The notes: generated by a model not told the origin, from the letters alone. A stretch of DNA of 64,000 nucleotides from Vandiemenella viatica (GCA_031002005.1 JARYHS010008074.1:6456924-6520923); one strand, 5' to 3'; counted from the first letter of the stretch, positions 37,009-48,215 are shown. Program-made: numbers and translations.

Positions 37009-37970
37009 CTTGGGAACCATCAGACCTGTTCAGAACGGATTTTGATCCCCCGAGTATATGTTGAAGGGTAATTACTCCATATGTCTGTGTTACAATTATT
37101 TCTTCAAAATGAGCCATTGGTATCGAGAAATTAACGCGGAAACATATGTGAATATATTTTAAATATTATAATTTTAGTACATTATTTAAAAGCTTCAGCG
37201 TGGTGTATGCGGTAAGGTGCTAACTTCCCATTTTGCGAACCCGGGTTCAAATCCCCATACTGCCAAATAATTTTATTTATTTTTTTATATGCAGTAGTCA
37301 TTGAGCATTGATTTTATTTCATTTAAAATTCATTTAAGAATTTTTATTATGCGAAATAACAGACATTATGTTAGTTTCAAACATTTACATGCTACCACCA
37401 CTGAACGGAAATAAGTATAACTGTGGTAGGGTGGAAAAAACCCCGACCTTATGGCTGTAATATATTTACTTTCCGATATTAATAGATACAAGTATAGAAA
37501 CGATGAACATGAAATATACCTGTTTCATTAAAAAAAAAAAACACATAAACAATAAACAATGAAATAATGATTTTCTAAAAAAAAAAATGGGACTGTATAT
37601 TCTGTAATATTTTGTTTTAAAAGTTATTTCGGATAATAAAAATTCGTAAATGAAGTTTAAATGAAATAAAATCAATGCTCAATGACTACAGCATATAAAA
37701 AAATAAAATTATTTGGCAGTATGGGGATTTGAACCCGGGTTCGCAAAATGGGAAGTTAGCACCTTACCGCATATACCACGCTGAAGCTTTTAAATAATGT
37801 ACTAAAATTATAATATTTAAAATATATTCACATATGTTTCCACGTTAATTTCTCGATACCAAGGGCTCATTTTGAAGAAATAATTGTAACACAGACATAT
37901 GGAGTAATTACCCTTCAACATATACTCGGGGGATCGAAATCCGTTCTGAACAGGTCTGATGGTCTCCAAG
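37009..37970. mobile_element. Harbinger-like foldback element with TTA target duplication
   Basis: This is a 962-bp insert with about 350-bp inverted arms (37009-37360 and 37618-37970) beginning CTTGG(G/A)(A/G)ACCATCAGACC. It is flanked by TTA (37006-37008 and 37971-37973). Excision of the insert plus one TTA restores the RT motif DLRPI in LINE B. A 3-bp TTA duplication is typical of PIF/Harbinger, but no transposase is present, so the superfamily is inferred. Each arm carries a tRNA-like B box. Confidence 0.85.
37190..37266 (+). promoter_or_regulatory. tRNA-like Pol III box A/box B in the foldback left arm
   Basis: GGTTCAAATCC (about 37244-37254) is an exact box B. TGGTGTATGCGG (about 37201-37212) is a reasonable box A. 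The inverted copy lies at about 37715-37790 on the minus strand. The T-stem and acceptor do not pair, so it is not a tRNA gene. It could drive Pol III transcription into the element or be a captured SINE head. Confidence 0.55.
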
Positions 37971-39673
37971 TTAGACCTATAAATAATTTATCATTAATAG
38001 AAAAAAATAACAGAATCTGTGGTATATGAAGTGTTAATAAATTATATTAAGGAAAATGATCATTTAACAGACTGTCAGTCTGGGTTCAGAGAAAAACATA
38101 GTACAGAGACAGCAATTCAATTAGTAATGGAAAATTGGTTAAACTTAATAGATAAGGGAGAAGCAATAGTAGCTGTATTTCTCGACTACAAAAGAGCTGT
38201 CGACAGAAATTTATTATTACAAAAATTAAAAAAAATTGGGATATATATGAATGGTTGAAAGACTATTTGACAGGCAGGTATCAAAAGGTGAAATTTAATG
38301 ACATTGTTTCTGAGGAAAGAGAATTAAAGTTTGGAGTGCCGCAGGGAAGTAAATTGGGACCACTATTGTTCATTCTGTACATAAATGATCTTCCAGGGAT
38401 ACTTAAATATTGTAAAATACATATGTTTGCAGATGATACTTTGATTTTCTTCCATGGGAAGAGTGTGTCTGATATAGTGAAAATATTAAATTGTGAGCTA
38501 AAAGGTGTTAGTAAATGGCTACAGTATAATTCACTAAGTTTAAATGTTTCAAAAACAAAATGTATGATAATGGGGAAACATAGAGCAAGAAAAGAGGCAG
38601 GAGAAATGCAGCCAGTTTTAATAAATGCAACCAAAATAGATTGGGTCCAACAGTATAAGGAATAATTATTGATAAAAAACTAAATTTTGAAGCTCATGTG
38701 GATTTTGTAAACAAAAAAGTTGCAAGAAAGGTTAATTTAATATATAAGTCAAGAAAGATATTGTCTAGACCAGGAAAAGAACTATTGTTTAAGACAATTG
38801 TGATGCCACATATAAGATACTGTTCCACAGTGCTTATAATGGCAAGTAAGACAGAAATCAGTAAATTGCAAATAAATATTAATAGGGGAATTAGAGCAGT
38901 TTTAAATAAAAGACGTACAGAAAATGTGAGCAATATGCTTAAAATGTTGGGTTATTTATATATTGAAAATGAAATAGTAAGAGATGTGTTAACATTTATA
39001 TTTAGACTGCAAAATAATGTCTTACCAAAGTATCTAAGCAGATTGGTACAAAAAAATTGTGATGTTCATAATTATGGGACTAGACAGGTTAATCATTTTC
39101 ATGTGACTCATAAACAGGGTGCTAAGGCACAAAAGACTGTTTTTTATAAAGGAATAGTTATATATAATAAATTACCACAAGAAATAAAGGATTCTGTATC
39201 TGTTGGAAGATTTAGAGAGAAAGTGGGTTCTTGGCTGGAAAGCTGTGTGGCTTTGTAAACATTATTATATTGTAGTATTTTTGTTTTATTGTTGTTATTA
39301 TATAGTGTACATATAATTTTGTTAAATGTATTAGCCACAGGCTATTTGTGAATAAATAATAATAATAATAATAAAAAGTTCAATATTGAAATAAATTATC
39401 AAAAAAATTCCAAATTTTGGGTTATTGCAATTAAAATTCCCTGATAATTTTTGAAATTACTTGGATTCCCTGATATTTCCATGATATTTCAAGGTTGCTT
39501 TAAATTCCTTGATAATTCCAGATTTTCCAGGTCTGTGGCCACCCTGACTACACACGTGAATCGGCTACACGTGTGGCAGGGGCCGTGTGGAATGCACTGG
39601 GTGGTTTTTTAGGCTGAAGGAGGAAGACCCGAAACACGAAATTCAGTTACGGGCAACCCAATCAGATGCAACA

Positions 39674-42480
39674 ATGGAATGTAGGAACAACGTAAAAGAA
39701 TCTCGACAGTTAAAAGTTCTCGTAATTAACTGTAGAAGCGTTTGCAACAAACAACCGGAACTTAAAAGCGTTATTTGTAGTACAGAAGTGGATATCGTTA
39801 TCGGTACAGATAGTTGGTTGAAACCGGAAATAAGTTACGCCGAAACTTTTAAAGATAGCATGAACGTTTTTCGTAAAGACAGATTACATTCTCACGGAGG
39901 TGGGGTATTTATAGCTGTGAGTAAATTTCTCCCATGTAATGAAATAGACGTCGATACGATCTGTGAAATTATATGGATTAAACTCAACGTTGCTGGGTTA
40001 AAACTCATCATAGGCGCCTTCTACTGTCCACCCGATTCCAACATAGTTATCGTTGAGGAGTTGAGAAATAATGTAAATAGTATATCTAGCCATTTTAAGG
40101 ATCATGCTATGATTCTAGGAGGTGACTTCAATCTGCCTTATACTGACTGGCGTAATTACGTTCGCATCACAGGTATCAGGGATAAGGCAGCTTCGGAAGT
40201 AATTCTCGAGTTGTTGTCAGATAATTATCTGGAGCAGCTAGTTAATGAACCTACGCGGTGTCATAACGGTAGCGAAAACATTTTAGACTTGCCGGTTACC
40301 AACAGGCCAGAATTATTCACCGACATTTCAACGACCACAGGAATAAGCGATCACAAAGCAGTAATTGCGACTATCAAATTAATGACCAAGAGAAAAAGGA
40401 AAAAAGGGCGGATTGTATACAGATTCAGTAAGGCCTCAAAGGAGTGTTTTAGAACCTACCTGAGGAATAATTACCATAACTTCAAGTCAACAAAGGACAC
40501 CGTTGAAGAGATGTGGTATCGTTTTATACATATAGTCAGGGAAGGTATGGGAATACATATACCAAAGCGGACAATAAAGGGGGAGAATGATCCACCGTGG
40601 TACACATGTGAAGTCAAAAGATTACTCAAAAATCAAAGGAAAATACACGCATGCTCAAGAAGGAAGGGGTGTCGCAGAGATTTAGAAACCTTAGCTGATT
40701 TAAGAGGACGTATTAAGAATGTAATGCGTGAGGCCTTCAACGATTTTCACTCCAACTCTCTCTCTAAGAGTCTCACAGAAAACCCAAAGAAATTTTGGTC
40801 GTATGTACGAAAAGTTAATTGTACCAACAGCAATATTCCAGCACTAATTCGTGAAGGTTCCGAGGTTAATGAAAGCCACGATAAAGCTAACGTACTAAAT
40901 ACTGTATTCAAAAATTCATTTACAAATGAACATAAAGATAGTATTCCCATTTTCCCACGCCGTGGCGAGTCGGTGATGGAATCATTACGAATAGATACTG
41001 CAGGTATCGTTAAGCAATTAGAGCTCCTGAAGTGGGGTAAAGCACCGGACCCGGATGGAATTCCAGTAAGAGTATTTTCATAGTATGCAGCGGAAATCGG
41101 GCCATTTCTGTCTGATATATTCAGTAAATCATTAGAAGAGCGAAAAGTACCTTCAGACTGGAAAATCACGCAAGTAACTCCGATTTTCAAAAAAGGTGAT
41201 CGAAGTGATCCTGGGAACTATCATCCCACATCTATAACATCTGTTTGTAGTAGAGTTATGGAGCATATTATATGCTCGAACATTATGAAGTTTCTAGATG
41301 ATAATAATTTGCTTACAACAAATCAACACGGATTTCGGAAGAAAAGATCATGTGAAACACAGCTGGCCCTATTTACACACGACGTAATGAAAGTTATTGA
41401 TGCAGGTTCACAAGTAGATGCAATTTTTTTAAAGATTTTCAGAAAGCCTTTGACTCTGTGCCACACAACCGCTTTTTAGCGAAGCTTCGAGCGTACGGTA
41501 TATCGGATCAGCTTTGTGAATGGATAAAGGATTTTCTAACTGGTCAGTCGCAGTATGTTGTCGTTGAAGGAGAAAGTTCTTCTAATCTAGATGTTACATC
41601 GGGTATACCTCAAGGAAGTTTAATAGGACCACTTCTTTTATTTTTATAAACGATCTTGGAGACAAAGTGAAAAGCCATTTTAGATTGTTTGCTGATGATG
41701 CAGTTATTTATAGGGAAGTAAGAAATTTGGCCGATTGCTTAGAAATTAAGCACGATCTGGATGTTATTTTGGCTTGGTGCGCTGAGTGGCAACTTATTCT
41801 AAATTGTAAAAAGTGCAAGACAATGAGCATAACTAACAAAAAGAATCCAATTGTTCAGAAATACGAGTTAAACAATACAGTTATTGATATGGTCGATTCT
41901 ATGAAATATTTGGGAGTAACAGTACAAAGGAACATGAAATGGGACATACACATTAATTCGTTAGTAGGTAGAGCAAATTCTAGCTGCGATTCATAGGTCG
42001 AATATTGAAAAATTGTAATGAACAAACAAAGGAGATAGCGTACAAATCTCTTGTGCGTCCACATTTGGACTATTGTTGTGCCATTTGGGATCCGTTTCGT
42101 AACGGGTTGATCAAAAGTATAGAGAAAGTACAGAGAAGAGCCGCTCGATTCGTGACCGCTTGCTACAGTCCTTATGAAAGCATCACAGAACTGATTAGTA
42201 GACTAGGTTGGGAATCTCTGGTAGATAGACGACATATGTTTCGTTTAAACTTATTGGTAAACATGCGTACTCTGACTTTAACTTTTGAGTGTAGAGAAAT
42301 ACTTCTTCCACCAACCTATTTGAGTCGGAAGGACAGGAAAGATAAAATTAGAGAAATAAGGTGCCGGACTGATTCTTATATGAATTCTTTTTCCCTCGTA
42401 CCATTAGGGATTGGAATGCACAGCAAAGAGATTAGCTTTGGTGCTGAGCACCCTCTGCCACCCACAATTTTGTGAATTGC
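39674..42480 (+). pseudogene. LINE A ORF2 (plus-strand copy), broken
   Basis: The ATG at 39674 (MECRNN) follows ORF1's stop by about 57 bases. The frame is open to a TAG at 41081-41083, inside the RT N-terminus, just after PVRVFS. The RT resumes in the same frame, then frameshifts near 41430 (before FQKAFDS), 41640 and 41990. The endonuclease blocks (GGDFNLPYTDW, ISDHKA) and the FADDAV catalytic box are intact. The C-terminal QRRAARFV..SPYESITEL is followed by the 3' tail. It is about 90% similar to the minus copy at 33963 by eye. Confidence 0.85.
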
Positions 42481-42505
42481 AGAGTATATATGTAGATGTA
42501 GATTC

Positions 42506-43690
42506 TCTTCCTTTCTTCAGCCCACTTCGTCCCCGGTCTCTCAATGACTTCATTCTCTGGCGGTACTTCCCACTCGTTAATATTTTCTCTGTATGTTTTC
42601 CTATCTACGATTTCTGATGAGTTTATGTGGGTTTTTTCATGTCTTTTTTTGATCTCCTGGATCCATGGCTTAGTTTTTAGCTGTTCTATATACGTCACAA
42701 TTTTATGAATCAGTCTTGTTGCTGGAAGTCTGTAGATATGTCCATAAAATCTTAATCTTCGTTTCCTGATGTCTGCCGTGAGGTTTGACAGTGTTTCTGT
42801 TGTCTTTCGAGATTGAAGTCTATATCCGTCATCTGTTTTTTCTGGGCGAAGAATCTTTCTTATAAGTTTGCGTTCTTCTTCCAAAATTCTTTCTAGGTCA
42901 CCTTTCCTGTGTAGTGTTAAAGTTTCGTTGGCGTACAGGGCTTCAGGTTTGATAACTGTGTTGTAATGTCTGACTTTTGTATATATGGACAAACATTTTT
43001 TATTGTATATGTTGTAGGTTCTACATCTACATACTCTGCAATTCACAATTACTGTGGGTGGCAGAGGGTGCTAAGCACCAATCCTATTTCAGAATATTCC
43101 AATCCCGAACAGAACGAGGAAAGAAAGAATACATAAATGTATCAGTACGGCATCTTATCTCTCGAATCTTATCCCTCCTGTCATTGCGACCTAAATAGGT
43201 TGGTGGAAGAAGTATTTCGTTGCACTCGTAAATTAGAGCTTTTCGCATATTCTCCAACAAATTTAAACGAAAACGACGTCGTCTGTCCACCAAACAATCC
43301 CAGCCTAACCCACGTATCAGCTCTGTGACACTTACATAAGGACTGTAACTAGCGGTCACGGATCGAGCGGCTCTCCTCTGTACTTTCTCTAACGTGTCAA
43401 TCAATCCGTTGCGTAGGCTCTTCTAAGTTTTTGGATGCGAACTTTCTGTGCTATTTTCTCTCCTCCTGTGGGTTCAATGATTTCTCCCAGATACTTGAAA
43501 TATGGGACACTCTCAATTTGTCCATATTTTGTGACCAGATTTTGAGTGTGGAGTTTTGAACAGATGAATTTGGTTTTTAAGCCTACTCTTTCAGTGCATT
43601 CTTTGAGAGTTTCTATCTGTTTGATTGCTGTGGTTTCATCATCTGCTAGTATGGCTAAATCATCTGCAAAGGCTAGGCAGCAAATTTTAA
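42506..43690 (-). pseudogene. LINE C ORF, RT thumb and C-terminal region
   Basis: The minus strand holds the AFADDLAI-type active site near 43655-43690 and YFKYLGEIIEPTGG near 43480. Next come IQKLRRAY and, after the LINE A fragment, NIYNKKCLSIYTKV. The frame is then continuous through NETLTLHRKGDLERI, IRKRRLRFYGHIYRLPATRL and KKRHEKT to about 42520. Confidence 0.75.
43019..43412 (-). mobile_element. LINE family A 3' fragment inside LINE C
   Basis: This 394-bp piece carries the terminal A family segment (KVQRRAARSVTASYSPYVSVTEL) and the ACATCTACAT tail at its left end. It is flanked by GTAGG (43014-43018 and 43413-43417). Removing it restores the LINE C frame (RRAY continuing NIYNKK). A severely 5'-truncated insertion. 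Confidence 0.9.
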
Positions 43691-43724
43691 TACCGTTCTT
43701 ACGTCGTCCGAGTTGTATAGGTTT

Positions 43725-44519
43725 TCAACAGTTCTGCTGTTTAAGTTCTTCCTCCCATTCTCGGATGACTTTATCCAGAACAAGGTTGAAGAGTATTGGG
43801 GACAGACCATCACCTTGCCGAACGCTGGTATTGATCTGAAACGGTTCAGATATCTCTCCCATGAATTTCACTTTGGAGGTTGTGCCAGTGAGTTTTTGTT
43901 TAATGAGTTTTTGGGATTTTGGATCGAGCCCTTGCTCTTCGGGGATGTTGAAGAGAGATTGCCTGTTGATTGAATCATATGCCTTTTTGAAATCTACAAA
44001 GGAGCAAATGACCGGGCTGTTCCTAAGTGCTTTATATTTTAGTGTAGTTTTTAAATTGAATATTTGTTCTATGCAACTCCGACCGGTGCAGAGGCCCGCT
44101 TGGTACTCGCCAATTTTGTGGTTGAGTTGCTCTTGCACTCTTTTGAGAAGAAACGCTGAAATAATTTTGTATGCAACTTGAAAAAGGGAGATCCCTCGAT
44201 AGTTGTTGACGTCCATTTTATCTCCCTTCTTGTGTAGTGGGTGAATGAGGGCGCTTTTCCAGTCTTCAGGTAATTTTTCTGTCTGCCAGATCACTTTAAT
44301 GATTTGTTCTTTAAGAGAATTTGGTCCAAGATTTTTCAATAGTTCCACGTTGATACCATCCTCTCGAGGTGCTTTGTTGTTTTTAAGTTTGAGAACATGC
44401 TTGTGGATTTCCTCTTGTGACGGTGGTGGGGATTCCGGATAGGTATAGGTGAGGGTTTCCTTCGGGAATCTTGATGGAGGTTCAGGGCAGTTGAGCATTT
44501 CAAAAAAGTATTTTGACAA
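43725..44519 (-). pseudogene. LINE C reverse transcriptase core
   Basis: An open frame of 264 codons. It contains LKNNKAPREDGINVELLK (finger), LPEDWKSALIHPLHKKGDK, NNYRGISLFQVAYKI, GEYQAGLCTGRSCIEQIF, FVDFKKAYDSI (first catalytic aspartate) and SVRQGDGLSPILFNLVLDKV. The active-site Y/F-A-D-D lies just downstream in another frame. Continuous upstream sequence (44592-44957) supplies the linker with WWDSECEKALSERKEAFLKY. Confidence 0.8.
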
Positions 44520-44591
44520 TTCTCGACAATTTTCCTGATTAGTTAGCGCGAACTTTCCATCCGATTTCCTGAAGCATAAGTTTTGAGGAGT

Positions 44592-45880
44592 TTATCCTCG
44601 GATTGTTCCTGCAAAAGTTCTATAAAAGTCTCGGGTATTATAGTTGCGGAAGTTTTCTTCGATTGAATCCAGTTGCTCCTTCAGGTACTTTCTCTTGGTT
44701 TGTCTAATGATTTTCGTCACTTGTTTCCAGATTTCTTGAAAGTGCTGCAAGTTTTCCACTGATTTTTTATTGTTGTATTTAAGAAAAGCTTCTTTGCGTT
44801 CCGATAGTGCTTTCTCACATTCTGAATCCCACCAAGGATGTCTCGTATTCTTTTTCAATGGTATTAGTATTTTGGCCTTTTGTGTAATTTTGGTGTGGAA
44901 TTTTTCCCACGTATCTGCTTGTTCTTTCTCCCATTCTTCTCTCAGGTTAGTTTCCATGATGTTCCTTGTGTCAGATTTCTGTAGGTGTGTTTTTTTTCTG
45001 ATGTATTTTCTTTGGGGTGAATTTCATTTTAATTCTTGTTAAATAGTGGTCTGTGTCTATGTTTGCCCCTTTGCGGACTTGAACATCATAGACTTCTTTT
45101 TGTAGAGGATAAGAAATGGCAATGTGGTCAATCTGATATTCACCAAGTTCTGGTGTGGGTGATCTCCAGGTCTTTTGTTTTCGTGGATCTTTTATCAAAG
45201 AAGTTGACATGATTTTTAAGTTGCTGTGTTGGCATGTTTCAATAAGTCTTGTGCCATTCTTGTTTGTGAATCTGTGGGCGGGATATTTACCAATGGTTTT
45301 CCGATATTCTTTTTCTTTCCCAAGTTGTGCATTAAAATCACCAAGCAAGATCTTTGCATACTCTTCAGGGATTTTTTCCATGACTTTCTCAAGTTAGTCC
45401 CAGAATTTTTCTGTTTCTAGTGGTTTCTTTTTGTTGTCTACATTTGTTGGTGCGTGGACATTTATTAGGGTGTACTGTATTTGCATGGTCATGAGATGGT
45501 TGTTTATGGGAGAGACCTCTCTGATTGAACTGGTTATGCTTTTGTGTACCATAAACGCCATACCCAGTAGTGGGGCAGCATTAGCGACTCGTTTTCCTGT
45601 TTTACTCTTAAAGATGCGGTAGTTGCCATAGTCTATTGTGTCTTCATCGGTGAATTGTGTTTCTTGGAGCGCTAGTATCTTGATTTTCTGTCGATCTATT
45701 TCTGATGTTAGAGTGTGTGTTTCCCAGGCTGGAGTAGGGTGTTGATGTTTAGGGTACCAATGTACGTAGGGGTATTGTATGGAAGTCTACCAGAGAACTC
45801 CGACTTTCTCTGTGTTCGTGATCACCCGGGTTGCCGTCCGTCGACGGGTGGATTGGTTACCACCTGGGGTAATTTTGTTA
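44592..45880 (-). pseudogene. LINE C endonuclease and linker
   Basis: Two open minus-strand frames, 44971-45381 and 44592-44957, follow a more damaged N-terminal part (45400-45880, QKIKILALQETQF..D). The endonuclease blocks are ILLGDFNAQLG, TWRSPTPELGEYQIDHI and NIDTDHYL (catalytic D and H). The frame joining EN to the linker is broken near 44965. Confidence 0.75.
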
Positions 45881-46230
45881 TTACTCTCACGAATCATCAT
45901 GGCTTGTGATTAAGGTATTTGTACAGTGTTTCCACTGGGAAGTTAGAACCAGGGATTGTCAGTTCCTGGAGCACCGGGTGAGCAGACGCTGACCAAGCGG
46001 ATCCCACAACAGACGCGTCTTGGGTTTTGGTTCTCCCCACATCAAGGATAGTTCTTCCACCTTCTTCGCTGTTGGGATTCATAACCCTTATCCACCGTTG
46101 AAGCTGTTGACCATCCTGATGGTTCACCCAGTTGGTCGACCGTCGCGCCGAAGGGGCTGGATACCACAACCTTGGGACGAGTTTGACCGAGGGGTGAGGG
46201 TCAGTTTCACAGAGGTCCGTTAGCATCCTC

Positions 46231-46706
46231 ATGAGATATATATATATATATATATATAAAACCAAAGGCTCTATGAATTAAACATCACCTTAGGTTAGTG
46301 GTGGTTCAATATAAGTAGTGGGGATTGAGGCAAAGAAAGGATTAAAAAAGGGTAAACATAAGTAAAAATAATAATAATAATGACCGGGTATTATCGAAAG
46401 TTGAGACCAGGTGGTTGCTCTGTGCCCAGTTTGTACTGGCAGGCAAGTTTCCACCTTCTGAGTTCAGAGGAGCTGCTACTATTAGGGAGGACTCTGATAG
46501 CACGGACCGTGAAACGAGTTGAAATTATTCGAGTCATGGGTGACGGCATCGGCAACAACTGGGTGCTTTGGGTTCCGTGTGAACACCGTCTGCTGGCAGT
46601 CATTTATTCTTATGGAAAGTGGATTTATGGTCAAACCTATGTATGAAGCCAGGCAGTAGTTGAATTTTAACTGTTAATTACATGGGAGGTTTCAAAGGTG
46701 GCGTGT
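46231..46706 (-). pseudogene. Penelope-like copy c, GIY-YIG nuclease and C-terminus
   Basis: On the minus strand, just below the LTR insertion, the frame reads YCLASYIGLTINPLSIRIN (YIG of the GIY-YIG nuclease), then PVVADAV, then SSELRRWKLACQYKLGTEQP and a stop near 46390. This is the normal end of a Penelope-like protein; the rest is 3' UTR. Its N-terminal side continues at 53077-53560. Confidence 0.7.
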
Positions 46707-47410
46707 TGTAACGTAACCATGAACGTTACGGTTATATTTGGAGTGTATAGTGTAATCTGAGAGGTATGTAAGGTCTTTGGCGGTGGGCGAGCGCCGAGCG
46801 CGGTGAGTCAGGGAGTCAGGGATTGTCAGTGGTAACGTACGGAACAGCCGGCGGGAGCGGAAGGTTTACGGCAGTGTGTTTATCCCGTGAATACATCGTA
46901 CGGCCGCTTGGCGTGTGTTCCGTACTAAAGAACACTGTGGGATGTGTGCTAAAGTATATGTTGGACTATGAAGGTTCTTCCGAGTGACCTGATTCAATAT
47001 AGACTGTGTTTAGTAAACTACTGCAGAATCGGACTATGGCGATTGTTTGTTAATTAGTTTCGAGAATTGTGCTCACTGCTTATTTATGTTTTGACTGTAC
47101 TTGAATCTGCTATCTTCGGTGACGAAGAAACATTAGTATTATTGTCTGGTGGCATGCTTGTTGACTGTGTAGTCTCAGAGGAATAAATCTACGAAAACTA
47201 GCACGCATATGTGTTCTTCTTCTGTGACTTTAATTAACCAATTAGCATAGCCAAAAGACTGGCGACCGCACGGCAAAACGAACCTTTAATTAAAAGAGTA
47301 ATTAGTGGTGGAAGAAAGCTTAAGAAAAATCGTGTTAGGAAGTGTAGCTGCTCAATTGCTTCAACGAACTTTTAACTATACAAACACGAATAGCGCGAGT
47401 ACCCGTTACA
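46707..47410 (+). repeat. 5' LTR
   Basis: 704 bp, TG...CA ended, with an AATAAA polyadenylation signal near 47182. The same length as the 3' LTR. Confidence 0.95.
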
Positions 47411-48215
47411 TGGCTCAACGTGACAGGACAAGTTGCAGTTAAAATTGTTAAGGACGGACAGTGATTAATATAAAAAAAAGTGCTGGAAATAATAAGCAGT
47501 GAGTAGAGCGGGAAGACAACAATCGGCGATGGTACGGCTACTTCGAGGTGGCGAGTGCACAACAATGTAATAAACGAGAGGACCCGAGCTTTCACGATCG
47601 GAACCGAGCAACGCAGTCTGACGGGAAGCCTCGCCAGAGCAACAACTCGACACCGGGGCAACGCGACAGCGGAACAACGCGGGCACGCAGAAGCGGCGCG
47701 GCGTCATTGCGGTCGACAGCGGCGCGGTCAGCAACTGAGATTCTTCGAAAGGAAAGAGCGAACAAATTTTTAATTAAAGAAAGACACAAACTGACATTAA
47801 AATAATAATAATAATAAAAAAAATACTGTTTCGATTGGAATCACATTTCCACGGTAGTAATTATTTCTTTGGCATTAATGAATCTTCAAATGAGCTACTG
47901 ACTATGCGGATTGCAAATTTTATGCATGCAAGCATAATTTTATTCTGGTTTGGGTCAAGTTATGTCAGTTTCTGTTAACGAATTAATTTGTAGATTTTTT
48001 TGTTGATTTTCCAAAGAAGTGCAAGATTTATTTTTCAGTTTTTGTAAAAGCACAAACCGGCACGAATAATTCGCGATTTTTTTAAGAGAAAAAATTAATT
48101 ATTATTTTTGCATATTGAGTAACAGAGGTCTTTTTCCTTTTCTTTCGTTAACTTATTAAAGTTGAAAGCCGGACAACTGTGTTAGATTTGCTTAGCAAAT
48201 TATTTTTCAAGGGGG

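Larger units (their letters stand above)
33715..39258 (+). pseudogene. LINE B ORF2, reverse transcriptase (three pieces)
   Basis: The pieces are 33715-33891, 36744-37008 and 37971-39258. The RT blocks are FREKHSTETAIQ, FLDYKRAVDR (the usual A-F-D lacks its phenylalanine), GVPQGSKLGPLLF and MFADDTLIFF (catalytic FADD near 38427). The C-terminal region 38698-39258 reads HNYGTRQVNHFHVTHKQ. Splicing out the two insertions restores the frame at both joins. Further frameshifts lie near 38250 and 38665. Confidence 0.85.
31380..39375 (+). mobile_element. LINE family B, split by two insertions
   Basis: ORF1 carries PHD-like and CCHC fingers, and ORF2 carries endonuclease and RT. The 3' end has an (AATA)n-type tail at about 39351-39375. 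It is inserted within the hAT-like element. It is interrupted by the antisense LINE A copy (33892-36743) and a foldback (37009-37970). Without them it is about 4.2 kb. It is very A-rich on the coding strand, unlike family A. Clade unclear (CR1/Jockey group). Confidence 0.8.
29866..39546. mobile_element. hAT-like element of 9.68 kb with CAGGGTGGCCACA ends
   Basis: The ends are perfect 13-bp inverted repeats, CAGGGTGGCCACA. They are followed inside by shared subterminal motifs (CCTGATATTTCC, CCAG.TTTTCCAG). Both sides are flanked by ACTAC (29861-29865 and 39547-39551). Removing the insert and one ACTAC restores the host ORF1 frame exactly (GVHY followed by TRES). The 5-bp duplication and CAGGG termini suggest a hAT-like family. 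No transposase is visible. Most of its length is later insertions (LINE B and others); the original element may have been under 2 kb. Confidence 0.8.
28961..39617 (+). pseudogene. LINE A ORF1 with SGNH-esterase domain, interrupted
   Basis: The ATG at 28961 follows the tandem array. A TAG appears at codon 10 (28988-28990), then the frame continues through a short leucine-rich stretch (VADLHAQLAAVLAKVTQLEA). A frameshift near 29280 leads into an SGNH-hydrolase domain. This has the nucleophile block ILVVGSSNVRRLL, the VGTND block (about 29578-29592), and the C-terminal V-H pair (SGVHY near 29852-29866). The last 25 codons lie beyond the insertion, at 39547-39617, ending at TGA 39615-39617. Esterase ORF1 proteins are known from CR1-type LINEs; here the copy is dead. 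Confidence 0.8.
28411..42505 (+). mobile_element. LINE family A, near full-length copy split by a 9.68-kb insertion
   Basis: The order is 5' tandem array, esterase-type ORF1 (28961 to about 39617), endonuclease-RT ORF2 (39674 to about 42480), and a 3' tail of GTAGATGTAGAT (42491-42505). Without the insert at 29866-39546 it is about 4.4 kb, normal for CR1/L2/Jockey-type LINEs. Three more family A copies lie in the window (25708-27985, 33892-36743, 43019-43412), all minus. The clade call (CR1/L2-like) rests on the esterase ORF1 and the QRRAARFV C-terminus. Confidence 0.85.
42506..46230 (-). mobile_element. LINE family C (RTE-like), minus strand
   Basis: Running from about 45880 down to 42506 are an endonuclease (KILALQETQF; ILLGDFNAQLGKEKEY; HLDHIA-like YQIDHIAISY), an RT, and a C-terminal region with RRLRFYGHIYRLP. 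It is interrupted at 43019-43412 by a LINE A fragment. LINE A (plus copy) abuts its 3' side at 42505. 46231-46256 is a (TA)n microsatellite. Predicted proteins of this kind are often annotated as craniofacial development protein 2-like, but it is a retrotransposon. Confidence 0.8.

Noticed and set aside
37190..37266. tRNA gene in the foldback arms
   Set aside because: Box B is exact, but the T-stem has mismatches and the acceptor strands do not pair with any upstream 7-mer. It is duplicated as an inverted copy within a transposon, so it is only tRNA-like.
42432..45381. Host craniofacial development protein-like gene
   Set aside because: The endonuclease and reverse-transcriptase motifs show it is a LINE. 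Such names in databases come from retrotransposon-derived predictions.
46232..46256. TATA-box promoter
   Set aside because: It is a simple (TA)n microsatellite at the 5' edge of LINE C, with no associated start or initiator.
47548..47805. 85-codon Arg/Ser-rich ORF in the LTR-element leader
   Set aside because: GC-rich leader sequence is open in several frames at once, with no domain and no conserved start context. Probably non-coding.
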